Below, piece by piece: positions 17,501-26,085 of a stretch of 64,000 nt of DNA (position 1 is its first letter; the number at the start of each line of letters is the position of its first letter). Under the pieces are notes generated by a model. The model made no database searches. It was not told the DNA's origin and saw nothing but the letters and a program-made list of their open reading frames with translations. The DNA comes from Enterocloster clostridioformis (GTDB lineage: Bacteria > Bacillota > Clostridia > Lachnospirales > Lachnospiraceae), in NCBI RefSeq assembly GCF_020297485.1, contig NZ_JAIWZC010000001.1, positions 4,092,001 to 4,156,000 on the forward strand. The letters are read 5' to 3'. The position numbers were made by a program, and so were the translations under genes.

Positions 17501-17814
17501 TATTCATTTGCTTATCTCATTTTAAATTATCACAAATAACAATGGCTGTCAACTGCAAAAGATGCAGTTTTTTGTTGCTTTTTTCACGATTTTGTTGATA
17601 ATAGATATAGATGCATGTTTAGCAAAAAAGCAAAAGAATCCTCCGCCTCCACAGGTGGAGGGATAAATTGCCGGAAACAAACGTAACGTCAGCGGCGGGC
17701 GGAGAAAAAACAGTGTCCCCCACTGACATGAGGTCAAAATACGCATTTGTATAAGATGTGGTCGCGCTCTGTTAAATGGCCAAGCTTGGATTGAAACGCA
17801 TATGAAAGGCAGAT

Positions 17815-17843
17815 TTGACAGGCGAATCGACTTCCGATATACT
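17815..17843 (+). promoter_or_regulatory. Promoter of dgt
   Basis: TTGACA, 17-bp spacer and TATACT, about 110 bp before the dgt start. The stretch 17501-17814, between this promoter and the FMN riboswitch, shows a short GC hairpin near 17650 and no credible gene. Confidence 0.75.
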
Positions 17844-17952
17844 AGAATGAAACGTATCCCGTGTTTTGTCCTGTCCGCGGCCAGTGTAATCAGCCGTGAT
17901 TGATGGATTATAATGGACAGGACTCCGGCGGGAAAGCAGTAAGGAGGTATGT

Positions 17953-19359
17953 ATGGATTGGCAGACACTGCTTTGCGACGACCGCATCCGCAGCTACAAG
18001 AAACAGTCCTCCACGGACCTGCGGACAGAGTTTGAGAAAGATTATCACCGGATTATCGGCAGTGCATCCTTTCGGCGCCTCCAGGATAAAACCCAGGTGT
18101 TTCCGCTGGACAGGAGTGATTTCATCCGTACCAGGCTGACTCATTCTCTGGAGGTTTCATCCCTGGCCAAATCACTGGGACAGAATATATCAGAGAGCAT
18201 CCGCACTATTATCAAGGATGAAACTTTTACGCCAGAACATAAGGCGGCGGTATGTGACATTCTTCAGTGCGCCGGATTGATTCACGATATCGGGAATCCT
18301 CCCTTTGGCCACTTTGGTGAGACAGCTATTCAGGACTGGTTTAAGAAGAACCTGGAGAGGCTTACGTTTAGAGGGAGAACCCTTGCGGAAATTCTGGAGC
18401 CCCAGATGGTGCAAGATTTTTGTCATTTTGAGGGAAATACCCAGGCGTTCAGGGTGGTGACAAGGCTTCATTTTCTGGTGGATGAGCATGGCATGAACTT
18501 GACAAAAGCTCTCTTGGGAACTATTATCAAGTATCCGGTATCTTCCCTGGAGATTGATAAGGACAGCGGCGATATCCGAACCAAGAAGATGGGATATTTC
18601 CATGGCGACAGGGAGAATTTCCAGGATGTGCAGGTGTCAACCGGCACATTGGGAAAAAGACATCCGTTGGCATTCATATTAGAAGCAGCAGATGACATTG
18701 CCTATAAGACGGCAGACATCGAGGACGCGGTCAAGAAGGGCTGCATTTCTTATGAACGCCTTTTGGCTGAGTTAAAAGCGTATAAGGCCGGCAGCCAGAC
18801 AAACCACTATATCCAGATTGTATCATGGCTGGAGGAAAAGTATGGAAAGGCCGTGGGAAAGGGATATGACAGACCGGACCAGTATGCGGTGCAGAACTGG
18901 ATTATCAGCGTCCAGGGCCAGATGATTTCGGGCGTTACGGAATGTTTTGCCGGCAACTATGAATCTATTATGGAAGGTACCTATACCAGCGACCTTTTTG
19001 CGGGTACGGATGTGGAACTGCTGATGGAAGCACTGGGGGATATTGCCTTGCGGTATGCGTTCAGCACCAGACCCATCCTGAAGCTGGAGATAGCGGCCCA
19101 GACAATATTTGACTTTCTTTTGGACCGGTTTGTGGACGCTGTGATTCCCTACGATACGGATCTGCCCATGACCCAGGTGCAGAAAAAGCTGGTTTCCCTT
19201 ATATCTGATAATTATAAGATGATATATTCCATGTGCGCCCGGGACAGGGATGATGCGGAACGGCTGTATCTTCGTTTGCTGCTGGTGACGGATTATATCT
19301 GCGGCATGACAGATACATTTGCCAAGGATATGTATCAGGAACTCAATGGTATACGGTAG
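17953..19359 (+). CDS. dgt: Deoxyguanosinetriphosphate triphosphohydrolase (dGTPase)
   Basis: HD-domain enzyme that splits dNTPs, mainly dGTP, into nucleoside and triphosphate, controlling dNTP pools. The 468-aa protein starts MDWQTLLCDDRIRSYKK. Family motifs are ASFRRLQDKTQVFPL, RTRLTHSLEV with the metal histidine near residue 63, HDIGNPPFGHFGE with the HD pair, and EAADDIAYKTADIEDA with the later aspartate. AAGGAGG precedes the ATG. The next gene starts 19 bp after its stop. Confidence 0.94.
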   Translation: MDWQTLLCDDRIRSYKKQSSTDLRTEFEKDYHRIIGSASFRRLQDKTQVFPLDRSDFIRTRLTHSLEVSSLAKSLGQNISESIRTIIKDETFTPEHKAAVCDILQCAGLIHDIGNPPFGHFGETAIQDWFKKNLERLTFRGRTLAEILEPQMVQDFCHFEGNTQAFRVVTRLHFLVDEHGMNLTKALLGTIIKYPVSSLEIDKDSGDIRTKKMGYFHGDRENFQDVQVSTGTLGKRHPLAFILEAADDIAYKTADIEDAVKKGCISYERLLAELKAYKAGSQTNHYIQIVSWLEEKYGKAVGKGYDRPDQYAVQNWIISVQGQMISGVTECFAGNYESIMEGTYTSDLFAGTDVELLMEALGDIALRYAFSTRPILKLEIAAQTIFDFLLDRFVDAVIPYDTDLPMTQVQKKLVSLISDNYKMIYSMCARDRDDAERLYLRLLLVTDYICGMTDTFAKDMYQELNGIR

Positions 19360-19378
19360 ACGGCCAAAGGGAGGCCCG

Positions 19379-19765
19379 ATGGATAGCGGGAGAAAATACA
19401 GGGCCAGGTGGGGATATCTGGCCGCAAGTATCATTGTTTTTATAATTGAGTTAATTATCGCCCTGTATGTTCATGATCGCATCATTAGACCTTATATAGG
19501 GGACATGCTGGTGGTGGTACTGGTGTACTGTTTTGTCAGGGTGTTCGTACCAGTGGGAATGAAGCGGCTGCCGTTATATGTGTTTCTCTTTGCGGTTTGT
19601 GTGGAGGTGATGCAGTATTTCCGTCTGGCAGAGATACTGGGGCTGCAGGGGAACGCCGCGGCCAGGATTATCCTGGGTTCTGTCTTTGACTGGAAGGATA
19701 TAGCCTGTTACGGCGCGGGATGCCTGCTTATACAAATATTTGAAATTCGAAGGAGGGCCTTATGA
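19379..19765 (+). CDS. DUF2809-family membrane protein
   Basis: 128-aa hydrophobic protein of unknown role. Four membrane segments can be seen: YLAASIIVFIIELIIALYV, MLVVVLVYCFVRVFV, LPLYVFLFAVCVEVMQYF and the C-terminal ACYGAGCLLIQIF. VEVMQYFRL and GSVFDWKDIACYGAGC are the recurrent blocks of DUF2809. The start at 19379 follows AAAGGGAGG. The end overlaps the following gene by four bases, so both are in the dgt operon. Confidence 0.8.
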   Translation: MDSGRKYRARWGYLAASIIVFIIELIIALYVHDRIIRPYIGDMLVVVLVYCFVRVFVPVGMKRLPLYVFLFAVCVEVMQYFRLAEILGLQGNAAARIILGSVFDWKDIACYGAGCLLIQIFEIRRRAL

Positions 19766-21474
19766 AAGGTTATCAGTTGAAAATTACCATAAAAGGCAGT
19801 AAACCGCCTATATGGAGACGCGTGGTGGTGCCGGAGCAGTTTACATTTTGCCAGCTCCATCAGGTGATTCAGGGGGCCTTTGGCTGGTGTGATTACCATT
19901 TGCACAAGTTTGAGTTTAAGAAACCGGGGCTGCTTATAAGGGAAACGTGGGAGGAAGACGATCTGGCGGAATCCTGCGGCTGCGATGTGCTGGAGGAAGG
20001 CACACAGATTGGAACTCTAATAACAGAGAACCCTCGTTTTATATATACCTACGACTTCGGGGATACATGGGAACACCAGATTCTTATGGAGAAGGAAGTG
20101 GAGTATGAATACAGCTATCCCCAGGTGTTAAAGTATAAGGGAGACAATATTCCGGAGGACTGCGGCGGTATAGGCGGTTACTATGACCTGTTGGATAAGC
20201 TGGATGACCCTGAGGCTGAGGACCATGACTTGATGGAGGAATGGGCCTGCCAGCAGGGAATGGGAGAGTATGACCTGGATGAAGTAAACGCCAATCTAAA
20301 GGCACATCCGGCATTTGGACAAGGCAGAGCGGAAAACGCCCAGGAGGATGCGGTCCGGGAACCTGCGGTACAGGAACATGCCGCCGGCAAACAGAAAACC
20401 GGTATCCAGGATGCTGAAAAGCCGGAAACACAAAAGCCGGCTCCAAGGGTAATCCATACTCTGGAGGAATTATTTTCCAGATTTGATAAGACTGAGCTGC
20501 TGCGCATTGCCAAGGTTCATCATATTGGGGGATGCGATGAGCTGGGTAAGAATAAGCTGGCTCCGGCTCTGGCCGCCGCCCTGCTGGATTCCCAGCGCAT
20601 GGGGCGGTTCTTCGGCACCTTAAGCGATGAGACCACAGCAGAGTTTGAGAAGGCCGCAGCAGCCGGAGGTATAGAATACCAGGGAGACCTGGAAGCTCTG
20701 AACTTCCTGCACTATGGCGGTTACTGCGGGTTTACCAGCCTGGGTACAGCAGTTGTTCCCGCAGATGTGGCAAAGGCATATGATGAGATGAATACAGAGA
20801 AATTCCGGTCTGATCGTCATTACCGCAGCCAGGTATGGGCTTGTTGCAAGGCAGCGGTTTACCTTTACGGCGCCGCTGACGCGGGGCAGGTGGAGACAAT
20901 CTGCAGGGCAGTTGGCTGCGAGGCGGATGCAGGGGAAATCACCCGCCTTTGCCGTGAGATGAAAGGTGTCTGGACAGACTTTGCTTATTGGGACGGCCGG
21001 TTTATTGACTGGAATCTGATTCAGGCAGATGCCTATAAAGATGTATTGAATTATCAGAAGGGCAAGGAGTTTTATATACCTTCCGCCCTGCAGGTGAAGG
21101 AGATTGCCAGAACCGGAGCAGTGGAGCTTAAGAAGCATATCCGCCCGCTGAAGGCATTTTTCCTGGCCATGGTTGGCTGCGATGAGGAGACTGCTCGGGA
21201 GGCAGCTTCCTCCATCCATCATCACGTAAGGCTGGGGACAACGCCGAAAGCAGTGGAAGACATCATGGAGCATTTTGGACTGAACCTGGATTCCCAGGAA
21301 AAGATGAACGGATTCGATGAAATCATGGAACAGGTATGGAAGGAAACCAGGACGGTTGGAAACTGTGGTTATAACCGGGTGGAGCTGGATGCCAAGACAG
21401 CCCGCATTGACCCGGATGCGCCCTGTCCCTGCGGCAGCGGCAAGCGTTACCGCCAGTGCTGCGGCCGTAAGTAG
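19762..21474 (+). CDS. pRiA4b ORF-3-like protein with C-terminal SEC-C motif
   Basis: 570-aa fusion. Residues 1-170 are a plasmid pRiA4b ORF-3 domain (QLKITIKGSKPPIWRRVVV, GWCDYHLHKFEF, YTYDFGDTWEHQI). Residues about 195-235 are an Ala/Glu/Lys-rich linker. The central 300 residues form a helical region I do not recognise, and the last 20 residues are a zinc-binding SEC-C motif (PCPCGSGKRYRQCC). Some pRiA4b ORF-3 proteins are annotated with transposons, but no transposase is present here. SEC-C often mediates ribosome or SecB-type contacts. Function unknown. Confidence 0.85.
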   Translation: MKGYQLKITIKGSKPPIWRRVVVPEQFTFCQLHQVIQGAFGWCDYHLHKFEFKKPGLLIRETWEEDDLAESCGCDVLEEGTQIGTLITENPRFIYTYDFGDTWEHQILMEKEVEYEYSYPQVLKYKGDNIPEDCGGIGGYYDLLDKLDDPEAEDHDLMEEWACQQGMGEYDLDEVNANLKAHPAFGQGRAENAQEDAVREPAVQEHAAGKQKTGIQDAEKPETQKPAPRVIHTLEELFSRFDKTELLRIAKVHHIGGCDELGKNKLAPALAAALLDSQRMGRFFGTLSDETTAEFEKAAAAGGIEYQGDLEALNFLHYGGYCGFTSLGTAVVPADVAKAYDEMNTEKFRSDRHYRSQVWACCKAAVYLYGAADAGQVETICRAVGCEADAGEITRLCREMKGVWTDFAYWDGRFIDWNLIQADAYKDVLNYQKGKEFYIPSALQVKEIARTGAVELKKHIRPLKAFFLAMVGCDEETAREAASSIHHHVRLGTTPKAVEDIMEHFGLNLDSQEKMNGFDEIMEQVWKETRTVGNCGYNRVELDAKTARIDPDAPCPCGSGKRYRQCCGRK

Positions 21475-21497
21475 GGAAGCGGAGGTGGAATGCAGCC

Positions 21498-21671
21498 ATG
21501 TTTGAACGTGTGGATTACAGAGTGGAACGGATTGACGGGGATTATGCTTATCTGAAACGCGTGGATGTTCCGGATGACGATGAGAAATGCGTGGCCAGGG
21601 ATCTTCTGCCTGCTGATATCAATGAGGGCAGCGGGCTGGCGTATGAGATGCTGGAGTATACGCTTCTGTGA
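21498..21671 (+). CDS. Small acidic protein of unknown function (57 aa)
   Basis: Reads MFERVDYRVERIDGDYAYLK, continues through RVDVPDDDEKCVARDLLPAD and ends EGSGLAYEMLEYTLL. The style resembles short DUF3006-like proteins that open with a VERIDGDYAxL strand. A GGAGGTGG site lies ten bases before the ATG, and the gene is 23 bp after the SEC-C fusion gene. The reading frame is short but has good codon use and a clean ribosome site, so I take it as real. Confidence 0.7.
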   Translation: MFERVDYRVERIDGDYAYLKRVDVPDDDEKCVARDLLPADINEGSGLAYEMLEYTLL

Positions 21672-21710
21672 CATGCCAAAGCGGCACCAGCGATATGAAT
21701 AAGAGGCAGT

Positions 21711-22640
21711 ATGGATAAGAAAACAGAGCGTCTGGTCGATGTGGCCAGAATGTATTACGAGCAGGACAGGACCCAGAGTGAGATTGCGGACCAATACGGT
21801 ATATCCCGCCCCATGGTCAGCAAGCTTTTGAAGGAGGCGCGGGATAAGGGAATCGTCACTATACGGATAAGCGCACCGCAGGAGGAGTCCGGCGGTGCGC
21901 TGTCCCTCATGGAACTGGTGGGACGCTGTTTCGGGATTTATGACGGTGTGGCTGTGCCCGACGGACCAAATGATCAGACCACCAATGAGGCTGTGGCAGA
22001 GGCGGCCATCTCTTATCTGTCAGGGCTGGGAGGCACCGGCCTGGGCATTGGATGGGGCCACATTATCGGTGATGTGGTAAAGCATATGGAACAGAGGGAG
22101 ACGCTGGTTCCCATAGGAACATTTGTCTGCCCGCTCATAGGAAACGGCGGTGTGGGACTTAAAAATTACCACTCCAATGAGCTGGTTCGTTCCATTGCGG
22201 AGCACAGCGGGGCCCAGCCCAGATTTATCTATTCACCGGCCTGCGTGCTTTCTGAGCAGGAGCTGAAACTGACCAGGGAGCTGGACAGCTACCACGAGAT
22301 ATATCATGTCTGGGAAAAACTGGATGTGGCGCTGGTCAATATCGGGAATTTTCCTTCTGTACCGGATTTTGCGTCGGAGGCCAGATATGGAGACCAGCTT
22401 ATACGGCAGAAGGCAGTGGGACGCATCCTAAACTACTTTATGGACAGCCAGGGGCATATTATCCGGTCAGATACGGATTACGCCATTCAGATTCCACTGG
22501 AGCTTCTGTCCGGGACTAGGCATGTGGTGGGTATCTGTTCTGCCAATACCAGCCCAAAGGCATTCCGGGGAGCCTTAAAGACCGGTTACCTGAAACATTT
22601 TATTGCACCGGAGCATGTGGTCAGGGAAGCGCTGGAATGA
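21711..22640 (+). CDS. SorC-family sugar-binding transcriptional regulator
   Basis: 309 aa. The N-terminal HTH reads YYEQDRTQSEIADQYGISRP and then MVSKLLKEARDKGIVTIRI (about residues 15-55). The remainder is the SorC/DeoR C-terminal sugar-phosphate domain (GTGLGIGWGHIIGDVV, VALVNIGNFP, VGICSANTSPKAFRGALKTGYL). It directly precedes the dha-like operon in the same direction, so it probably senses a phosphorylated intermediate of that pathway, such as dihydroxyacetone phosphate or a related sugar phosphate (inference). Confidence 0.9.
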   Translation: MDKKTERLVDVARMYYEQDRTQSEIADQYGISRPMVSKLLKEARDKGIVTIRISAPQEESGGALSLMELVGRCFGIYDGVAVPDGPNDQTTNEAVAEAAISYLSGLGGTGLGIGWGHIIGDVVKHMEQRETLVPIGTFVCPLIGNGGVGLKNYHSNELVRSIAEHSGAQPRFIYSPACVLSEQELKLTRELDSYHEIYHVWEKLDVALVNIGNFPSVPDFASEARYGDQLIRQKAVGRILNYFMDSQGHIIRSDTDYAIQIPLELLSGTRHVVGICSANTSPKAFRGALKTGYLKHFIAPEHVVREALE

Positions 22641-22761
22641 TGAGCGGGGATGAAGAGCGATAAAAAGGCCGGGACATGTGAGGTCAGACCTGGTGCGCGG
22701 CAAGAGCTGATGATTGTACAATGAGAATGTATGATTGCACAGTGCGGGCCAATGAAACATA

Positions 22762-22777
22762 GGTTACATACGTAACC
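22762..22777. promoter_or_regulatory. Inverted repeat, candidate operator
   Basis: GGTTACATACGTAACC pairs GGTTAC with GTAACC around four bases. It lies between the SorC gene and its terminator. A related half site, GGTTACATATG, overlaps the dhaL start. SorC-family binding is plausible but not shown. Confidence 0.4.
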
Positions 22778-22781
22778 ATAA

Positions 22782-22815
22782 ATGCGCGGTTTGCTAAAGA
22801 AACTGCGCATTTTTT
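22782..22815 (+). terminator. Terminator after the SorC regulator gene
   Basis: The arms ATGCGCGGTTT and AAACTGCGCAT form a stem with a seven-base loop, and a run of six T follows. It separates the regulator from the dha-like operon. Confidence 0.85.
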
Positions 22816-22855
22816 GTGCATTAGGGCAAAAAACAGAGAAAGGCACGATGAATAA

Positions 22856-22884
22856 TTGACAAATAAACTAACAAATGTTAATCT
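22856..22884 (+). promoter_or_regulatory. Candidate promoter of the dhaLK operon
   Basis: TTGACA at 22856-22861, then 17 bp, then a weak -10 TAATCT. It lies after the terminator and 46 bp before dhaL, as expected for a separately controlled operon. Confidence 0.5.
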
Positions 22885-22929
22885 AAAATCATGGATAATT
22901 TTGGGAAAATGCATGAGAGGAGGTTACAT

Positions 22930-23550
22930 ATGTTACTTTCAAAAGCGGAAATTACAAAGATGCTCAGAAAAGCTGCCCAGGTCTGGAATGAGAACAAGGA
23001 TTATCTCAGCGAGATTGATTCCAGATTCGGTGACGGGGACCACGGCGTCGCCATTGGCAAGATTGCCGGTCTGATTGAGAAGAGCCTTGATGGCTGGGAT
23101 GATGATGACGTGGAGACTTTTTTGGAGGACCTGGGAGATAATACCATGGAAATCGGAGGCGGAAGCGCAGGTCCATTATACGGAACCATGATAGGAGGAC
23201 TGTCAGGTCCCCTGGAAGGAAATAAGCCCATTGATGCAGGGACTCTGAAGGAAATGTTTACGGAATGCTTGTCGGCCATGGAAGACATCACCAACGCGGG
23301 CGTGGGGGATAAGACTATGATGGACGCCCTGATTCCTGCTGTGGAAGCGGCTCAAAGCGCAGAAGACGATGTGATGGCTGTCCTGGAGGCTGCGAAGGAG
23401 GCAGCGGCCAAGGGCGCAAAGGAAAGCGAGCAGTATGTGTCCAAGTATGGCAGGGCCAGAAGCTATAAGGAGAAGACCATCGGCACCCCGGACGCGGGGG
23501 CAGTGAGCACATCCCTGTTTTTTGCGGGACTTTGCGACGGACTGAAGTAG
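22930..23550 (+). CDS. dhaL: DhaL-like nucleotide-binding subunit of dihydroxyacetone-type kinase
   Basis: 206 aa. DSRFGDGDHGVAIGK near residue 37 holds the aspartates that bind Mg-ADP/ATP, and NTMEIGGGSAGPLYGTM and GVGDKTMMDALIPA are the helical-barrel signatures. The start at 22930 follows GAGAGGAGGTTACAT; a 13-codon upstream extension lacks a ribosome site. The gene comes before dhaK, the reverse of the E. coli order. No DhaM phosphotransfer subunit is in the window, so the phosphate donor (PEP via PTS or ATP) is open. Confidence 0.88.
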   Translation: MLLSKAEITKMLRKAAQVWNENKDYLSEIDSRFGDGDHGVAIGKIAGLIEKSLDGWDDDDVETFLEDLGDNTMEIGGGSAGPLYGTMIGGLSGPLEGNKPIDAGTLKEMFTECLSAMEDITNAGVGDKTMMDALIPAVEAAQSAEDDVMAVLEAAKEAAAKGAKESEQYVSKYGRARSYKEKTIGTPDAGAVSTSLFFAGLCDGLK

Positions 23551-23597
23551 ACGGCATACGAAAGTAGACGGCATACGGAAGTAGACGGCATACGGAT
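23547..23597 (+). repeat. Three tandem 17-bp repeats after dhaL
   Basis: Units at 23547-23563, 23564-23580 and 23581-23597 all begin GTAGACGGCATACG. The dhaL stop codon is in the first unit. Copies differ at one or two end bases. The array fills most of the dhaL-dhaK gap. Confidence 0.95.
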
Positions 23598-23632
23598 GCG
23601 GTCAATAAAATAAAATGGGAGAGGTAAAAATT

Positions 23633-24631
23633 ATGAAGATGAAGAAATTTATAAACAATCCTGAGAATCTGACGCCTGAGCTGTTAGAAGGCTTTGCCGA
23701 GGCGCACAAGGAGCTGGTGACCCTGGGCGAAAACCGCATGATCATTAACAATAAGCTGGCTGAAGCCGACAGGGTTACCATTGTGACCCAGGGCGGATCC
23801 GGCCATGAGCCGGCTATCAGCGGATTTGTGGGAGAGGGAATGGTGGATATCTCCGTGGTGGGAGATGTCTTCGCGGCTCCCGGACCGCAGGCCTGCCTGG
23901 ACGCCATAAAGCTGGCAGACAAGGGCAAGGGCGTTCTCTACATAGTCTTAAACCATGCAGGCGACATGCTTACCGGCAACCTGACCATGAAGAAATGCGC
24001 AAAGGAAGGATTAAATGTCATCAAAGTAGTGACCCAGGAGGATATCGCCAATGCGCCCCGCTCCAACGCCGACGACAGGAGGGGACTGGTGGGATGTATT
24101 CCCACCTATAAGATAGCGGGAGCAGCGGCTGCCGAGGGAAAGAGCCTGGAGGAAGTGGCTGCCATTGCGCGGCGGTTTGCAGATAACATGGCTACCCTGG
24201 CCGTAGCCGTATCTGGAGCGACCCATCCCGCAACAGGAAGCCTGCTTGCCGACTTGGGCGAGGATGAAATGGAAATCGGCATGGGACAGCATGGAGAAGG
24301 GGGCGGCGGACGCCAGACCATGAAGTCAGCCGATGAAACAGCTAAGATCATGCTGGACGGCCTTCTGGCTGACCTGGATATCAAGGAAGGCGAGAAAATC
24401 ATGCTGATTCTCAACGGAACCGGCGCCACTACACTGATGGAGCTGTTCATCATTTACCGCAGGTGCGTATCCTGCCTGAAGGAGAAGAACGTCGAGATTG
24501 TGGCCAATTATGTGGGAGAGCTTCTTACCGTACAGGAGCAGGCCGGCTTCCAGATGTTCATGGCAAAGATGGACGATGAGCTTCTGCACTACTGGAACGC
24601 GCCGTGCAATACGCCGTATATGAAGAAATAA
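23633..24631 (+). CDS. dhaK: DhaK-like substrate-binding subunit of dihydroxyacetone-type kinase
   Basis: 332 aa. GGSGHEPAISGFVGEGM near residue 48 is the DhaK fold signature. GMGQHGEGG near residue 215 carries the histidine that binds the carbonyl substrate covalently; the family usually reads HGEPG, so the proline is changed to glycine. The start at 23633 follows GGGAGAGG; an in-frame ATG at 23615 overlaps that site. The substrate may be dihydroxyacetone or a longer ketose such as erythrulose, as for related ATP-dependent kinases. Confidence 0.9.
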   Translation: MKMKKFINNPENLTPELLEGFAEAHKELVTLGENRMIINNKLAEADRVTIVTQGGSGHEPAISGFVGEGMVDISVVGDVFAAPGPQACLDAIKLADKGKGVLYIVLNHAGDMLTGNLTMKKCAKEGLNVIKVVTQEDIANAPRSNADDRRGLVGCIPTYKIAGAAAAEGKSLEEVAAIARRFADNMATLAVAVSGATHPATGSLLADLGEDEMEIGMGQHGEGGGGRQTMKSADETAKIMLDGLLADLDIKEGEKIMLILNGTGATTLMELFIIYRRCVSCLKEKNVEIVANYVGELLTVQEQAGFQMFMAKMDDELLHYWNAPCNTPYMKK

Positions 24632-24703
24632 GAGGGTGTTTAAGAACGTTCTGATGGCACAAGGAAAAATCAGTTTGAGAGAAAGATGAGGAGGATATCG
24701 GTC

Positions 24704-25024
24704 ATGGCGACAGAATATATGCATATAGGAATCCCGGTCCTGAACAAAAAAGAGGGCATGACATATAACGAGGACATGAAGTTCTGGGTAAGCAATGTGG
24801 ATGACTATGATTTTAAGATAGAGTACCTGAAATTCGAGGAGGGGACGCCCTTCCCGGAGATTCTCTCCAAGCAGCCCCATGTGGCTTACAAGGTGGACGA
24901 TCTGGACCACTATGCCGCCCAGGCTCAGAGAATCATATTCGGGCCGGCTGACTGCGGCCCTGGCGTGCGCCTGGCATTTGTAATCTGGGATGATGCTATC
25001 GTTGAACTCTATGAGGAAAAGTAA
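24704..25024 (+). CDS. Small VOC/glyoxalase-like protein
   Basis: 106 aa, starting MATEYMHIGIPVLNKKEGM and containing VDDYDFKIEYLKFEEGTPFP, PHVAYKVDDLDHY and VRLAFVIWDDAIVELYE. The order of strands and the VAYKVDDLD and VELYE positions suggest a single vicinal-oxygen-chelate half or full fold, a class that includes isomerases and lyases of small sugars. It sits between dhaK and the aldolase, so it may act on the same carbonyl intermediate. The start follows GAGGAGGATATCGGTC. Confidence 0.65.
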   Translation: MATEYMHIGIPVLNKKEGMTYNEDMKFWVSNVDDYDFKIEYLKFEEGTPFPEILSKQPHVAYKVDDLDHYAAQAQRIIFGPADCGPGVRLAFVIWDDAIVELYEEK

Positions 25025-25036
25025 GGAGAATGCCGG

Positions 25037-25879
25037 ATGTTAGTAAATATGAACCATGTTCTGCGGTATGCGCAAGAGAAGCAATGCTGTATAGGCGCCT
25101 TTGACACGCCGAATCTGGAAATTCTTATGGCGGTCATACGGGCGGCAGAGAAACGTGAGGAACCAGTTATTATCCAGCACGCACAGCTTCACGAGTGCGA
25201 GATGCCTATTCATATCATCGGCCCCATCATGGTGCGTATGGCGAAGGAGGCCAGGGTTCCTGTCTGCGTCATGCTGGACCACGGCGAGGACCTGGACTAT
25301 GTGAGAAAAGCCCTGGATTTAGGCTTTTCCGCTGTTATGTATGATGGCTCATCCCTTGCTTACGAGGAAAATGTGGCTATGACCAGGGAAGTAGTGGTCA
25401 TGGCAAAGGCCTGCAATGCGGACGTGGAGGCTGAGATTGGCATTGTCACAGGCCATGAGGGAAAAATCTTTGCCATCAACGATGTGAGCGACGCTTATAC
25501 GGACCCTGAGCTGGCGGCCAGATATGTAAAGGATACGGGAATAGACGCCCTGGCTGCATCGGTGGGAACCGTCCACGGATTCTATGCCACCAAGCCAAAG
25601 CTGGATTTTGACCGGATTGTGAAAATTAAGGAATTGACAGGGCTTCCGCTGGTAATGCACGGGGGATCCGGCATCAGCGCGGCGGATACCCAGAGGGCGA
25701 TCCGCTGCGGTATCCGTAAAATCAACTATTTCTCCTACATGTCTAACGCGGGCGTGAAGGCAGTGAAGAAACTGCTGGAGGAGAAGGAAGTCAAATATTT
25801 CCATGATTTGGCTAATGCGGCAGTGGATGCGATGGAGCAGGATGTGCTGAATGCTATGGGGATGTTTGCGTTAGAGTAG
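25037..25879 (+). CDS. Class II fructose/tagatose-bisphosphate-type aldolase
   Basis: Zinc-dependent aldolase, 280 aa. Metal and substrate blocks are VCVMLDHGEDLDYVRKAL near residue 80, ASVGTVHGFYATKPKLDF near 178, and LPLVMHGGSGISAADT near 206. The usual products are dihydroxyacetone phosphate plus an aldehyde. With dhaLK upstream, the operon could make a ketose phosphate and cleave or condense it. The exact sugar is not decided by sequence. A terminator follows. Confidence 0.88.
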   Translation: MLVNMNHVLRYAQEKQCCIGAFDTPNLEILMAVIRAAEKREEPVIIQHAQLHECEMPIHIIGPIMVRMAKEARVPVCVMLDHGEDLDYVRKALDLGFSAVMYDGSSLAYEENVAMTREVVVMAKACNADVEAEIGIVTGHEGKIFAINDVSDAYTDPELAARYVKDTGIDALAASVGTVHGFYATKPKLDFDRIVKIKELTGLPLVMHGGSGISAADTQRAIRCGIRKINYFSYMSNAGVKAVKKLLEEKEVKYFHDLANAAVDAMEQDVLNAMGMFALE

Positions 25880-25891
25880 GTTTGAAATAAG

Positions 25892-25952
25892 AGAGCTGTT
25901 TTTGTTCCGGCGGGTCATGTGATGACGTGTCCGGACGGGCAGCTCTTTTTTT
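25892..25952 (+). terminator. Terminator of the dhaLK-aldolase operon
   Basis: AGAGCTG at 25892 pairs with CAGCTCT at 25940, with an internal structured loop, and ends in seven T. Confidence 0.8.
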
Positions 25953-26061
25953 GATGTCCAGGCGGGGATGTTTTTATGCCCTGTTGAAATATTATTTTAC
26001 GCATAATGAGCAAATTCATCTTGTATTTTGCATAATGTTATGATATGTTATACATAACAAT

Positions 26062-26075
26062 ATATGACGTCAAGG
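26062..26075. promoter_or_regulatory. Candidate GntR (frl) operator, site 1
   Basis: ATATGACGTCAAGG agrees with the self-complementary pattern AYATRACGTYATRT at 12 of 14 positions. It lies just before the ribosome site of the first SIS gene. A second palindrome, TGTTATACATAACA, is at 26046-26059. Confidence 0.5.
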
Positions 26076-26085
26076 AGGAGCTGTT

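Noticed and set aside
17549..17968. 139-codon minus-strand frame between riboswitch and dgt
   Set aside because: Low-quality translation, no ribosome site, and it overlaps the dgt promoter.
19762..21474. Active transposon suggested by the IS1096-passenger-like domain
   Set aside because: No transposase, terminal inverted repeats or target duplications were found; the gene is in tight operon order with its neighbours.
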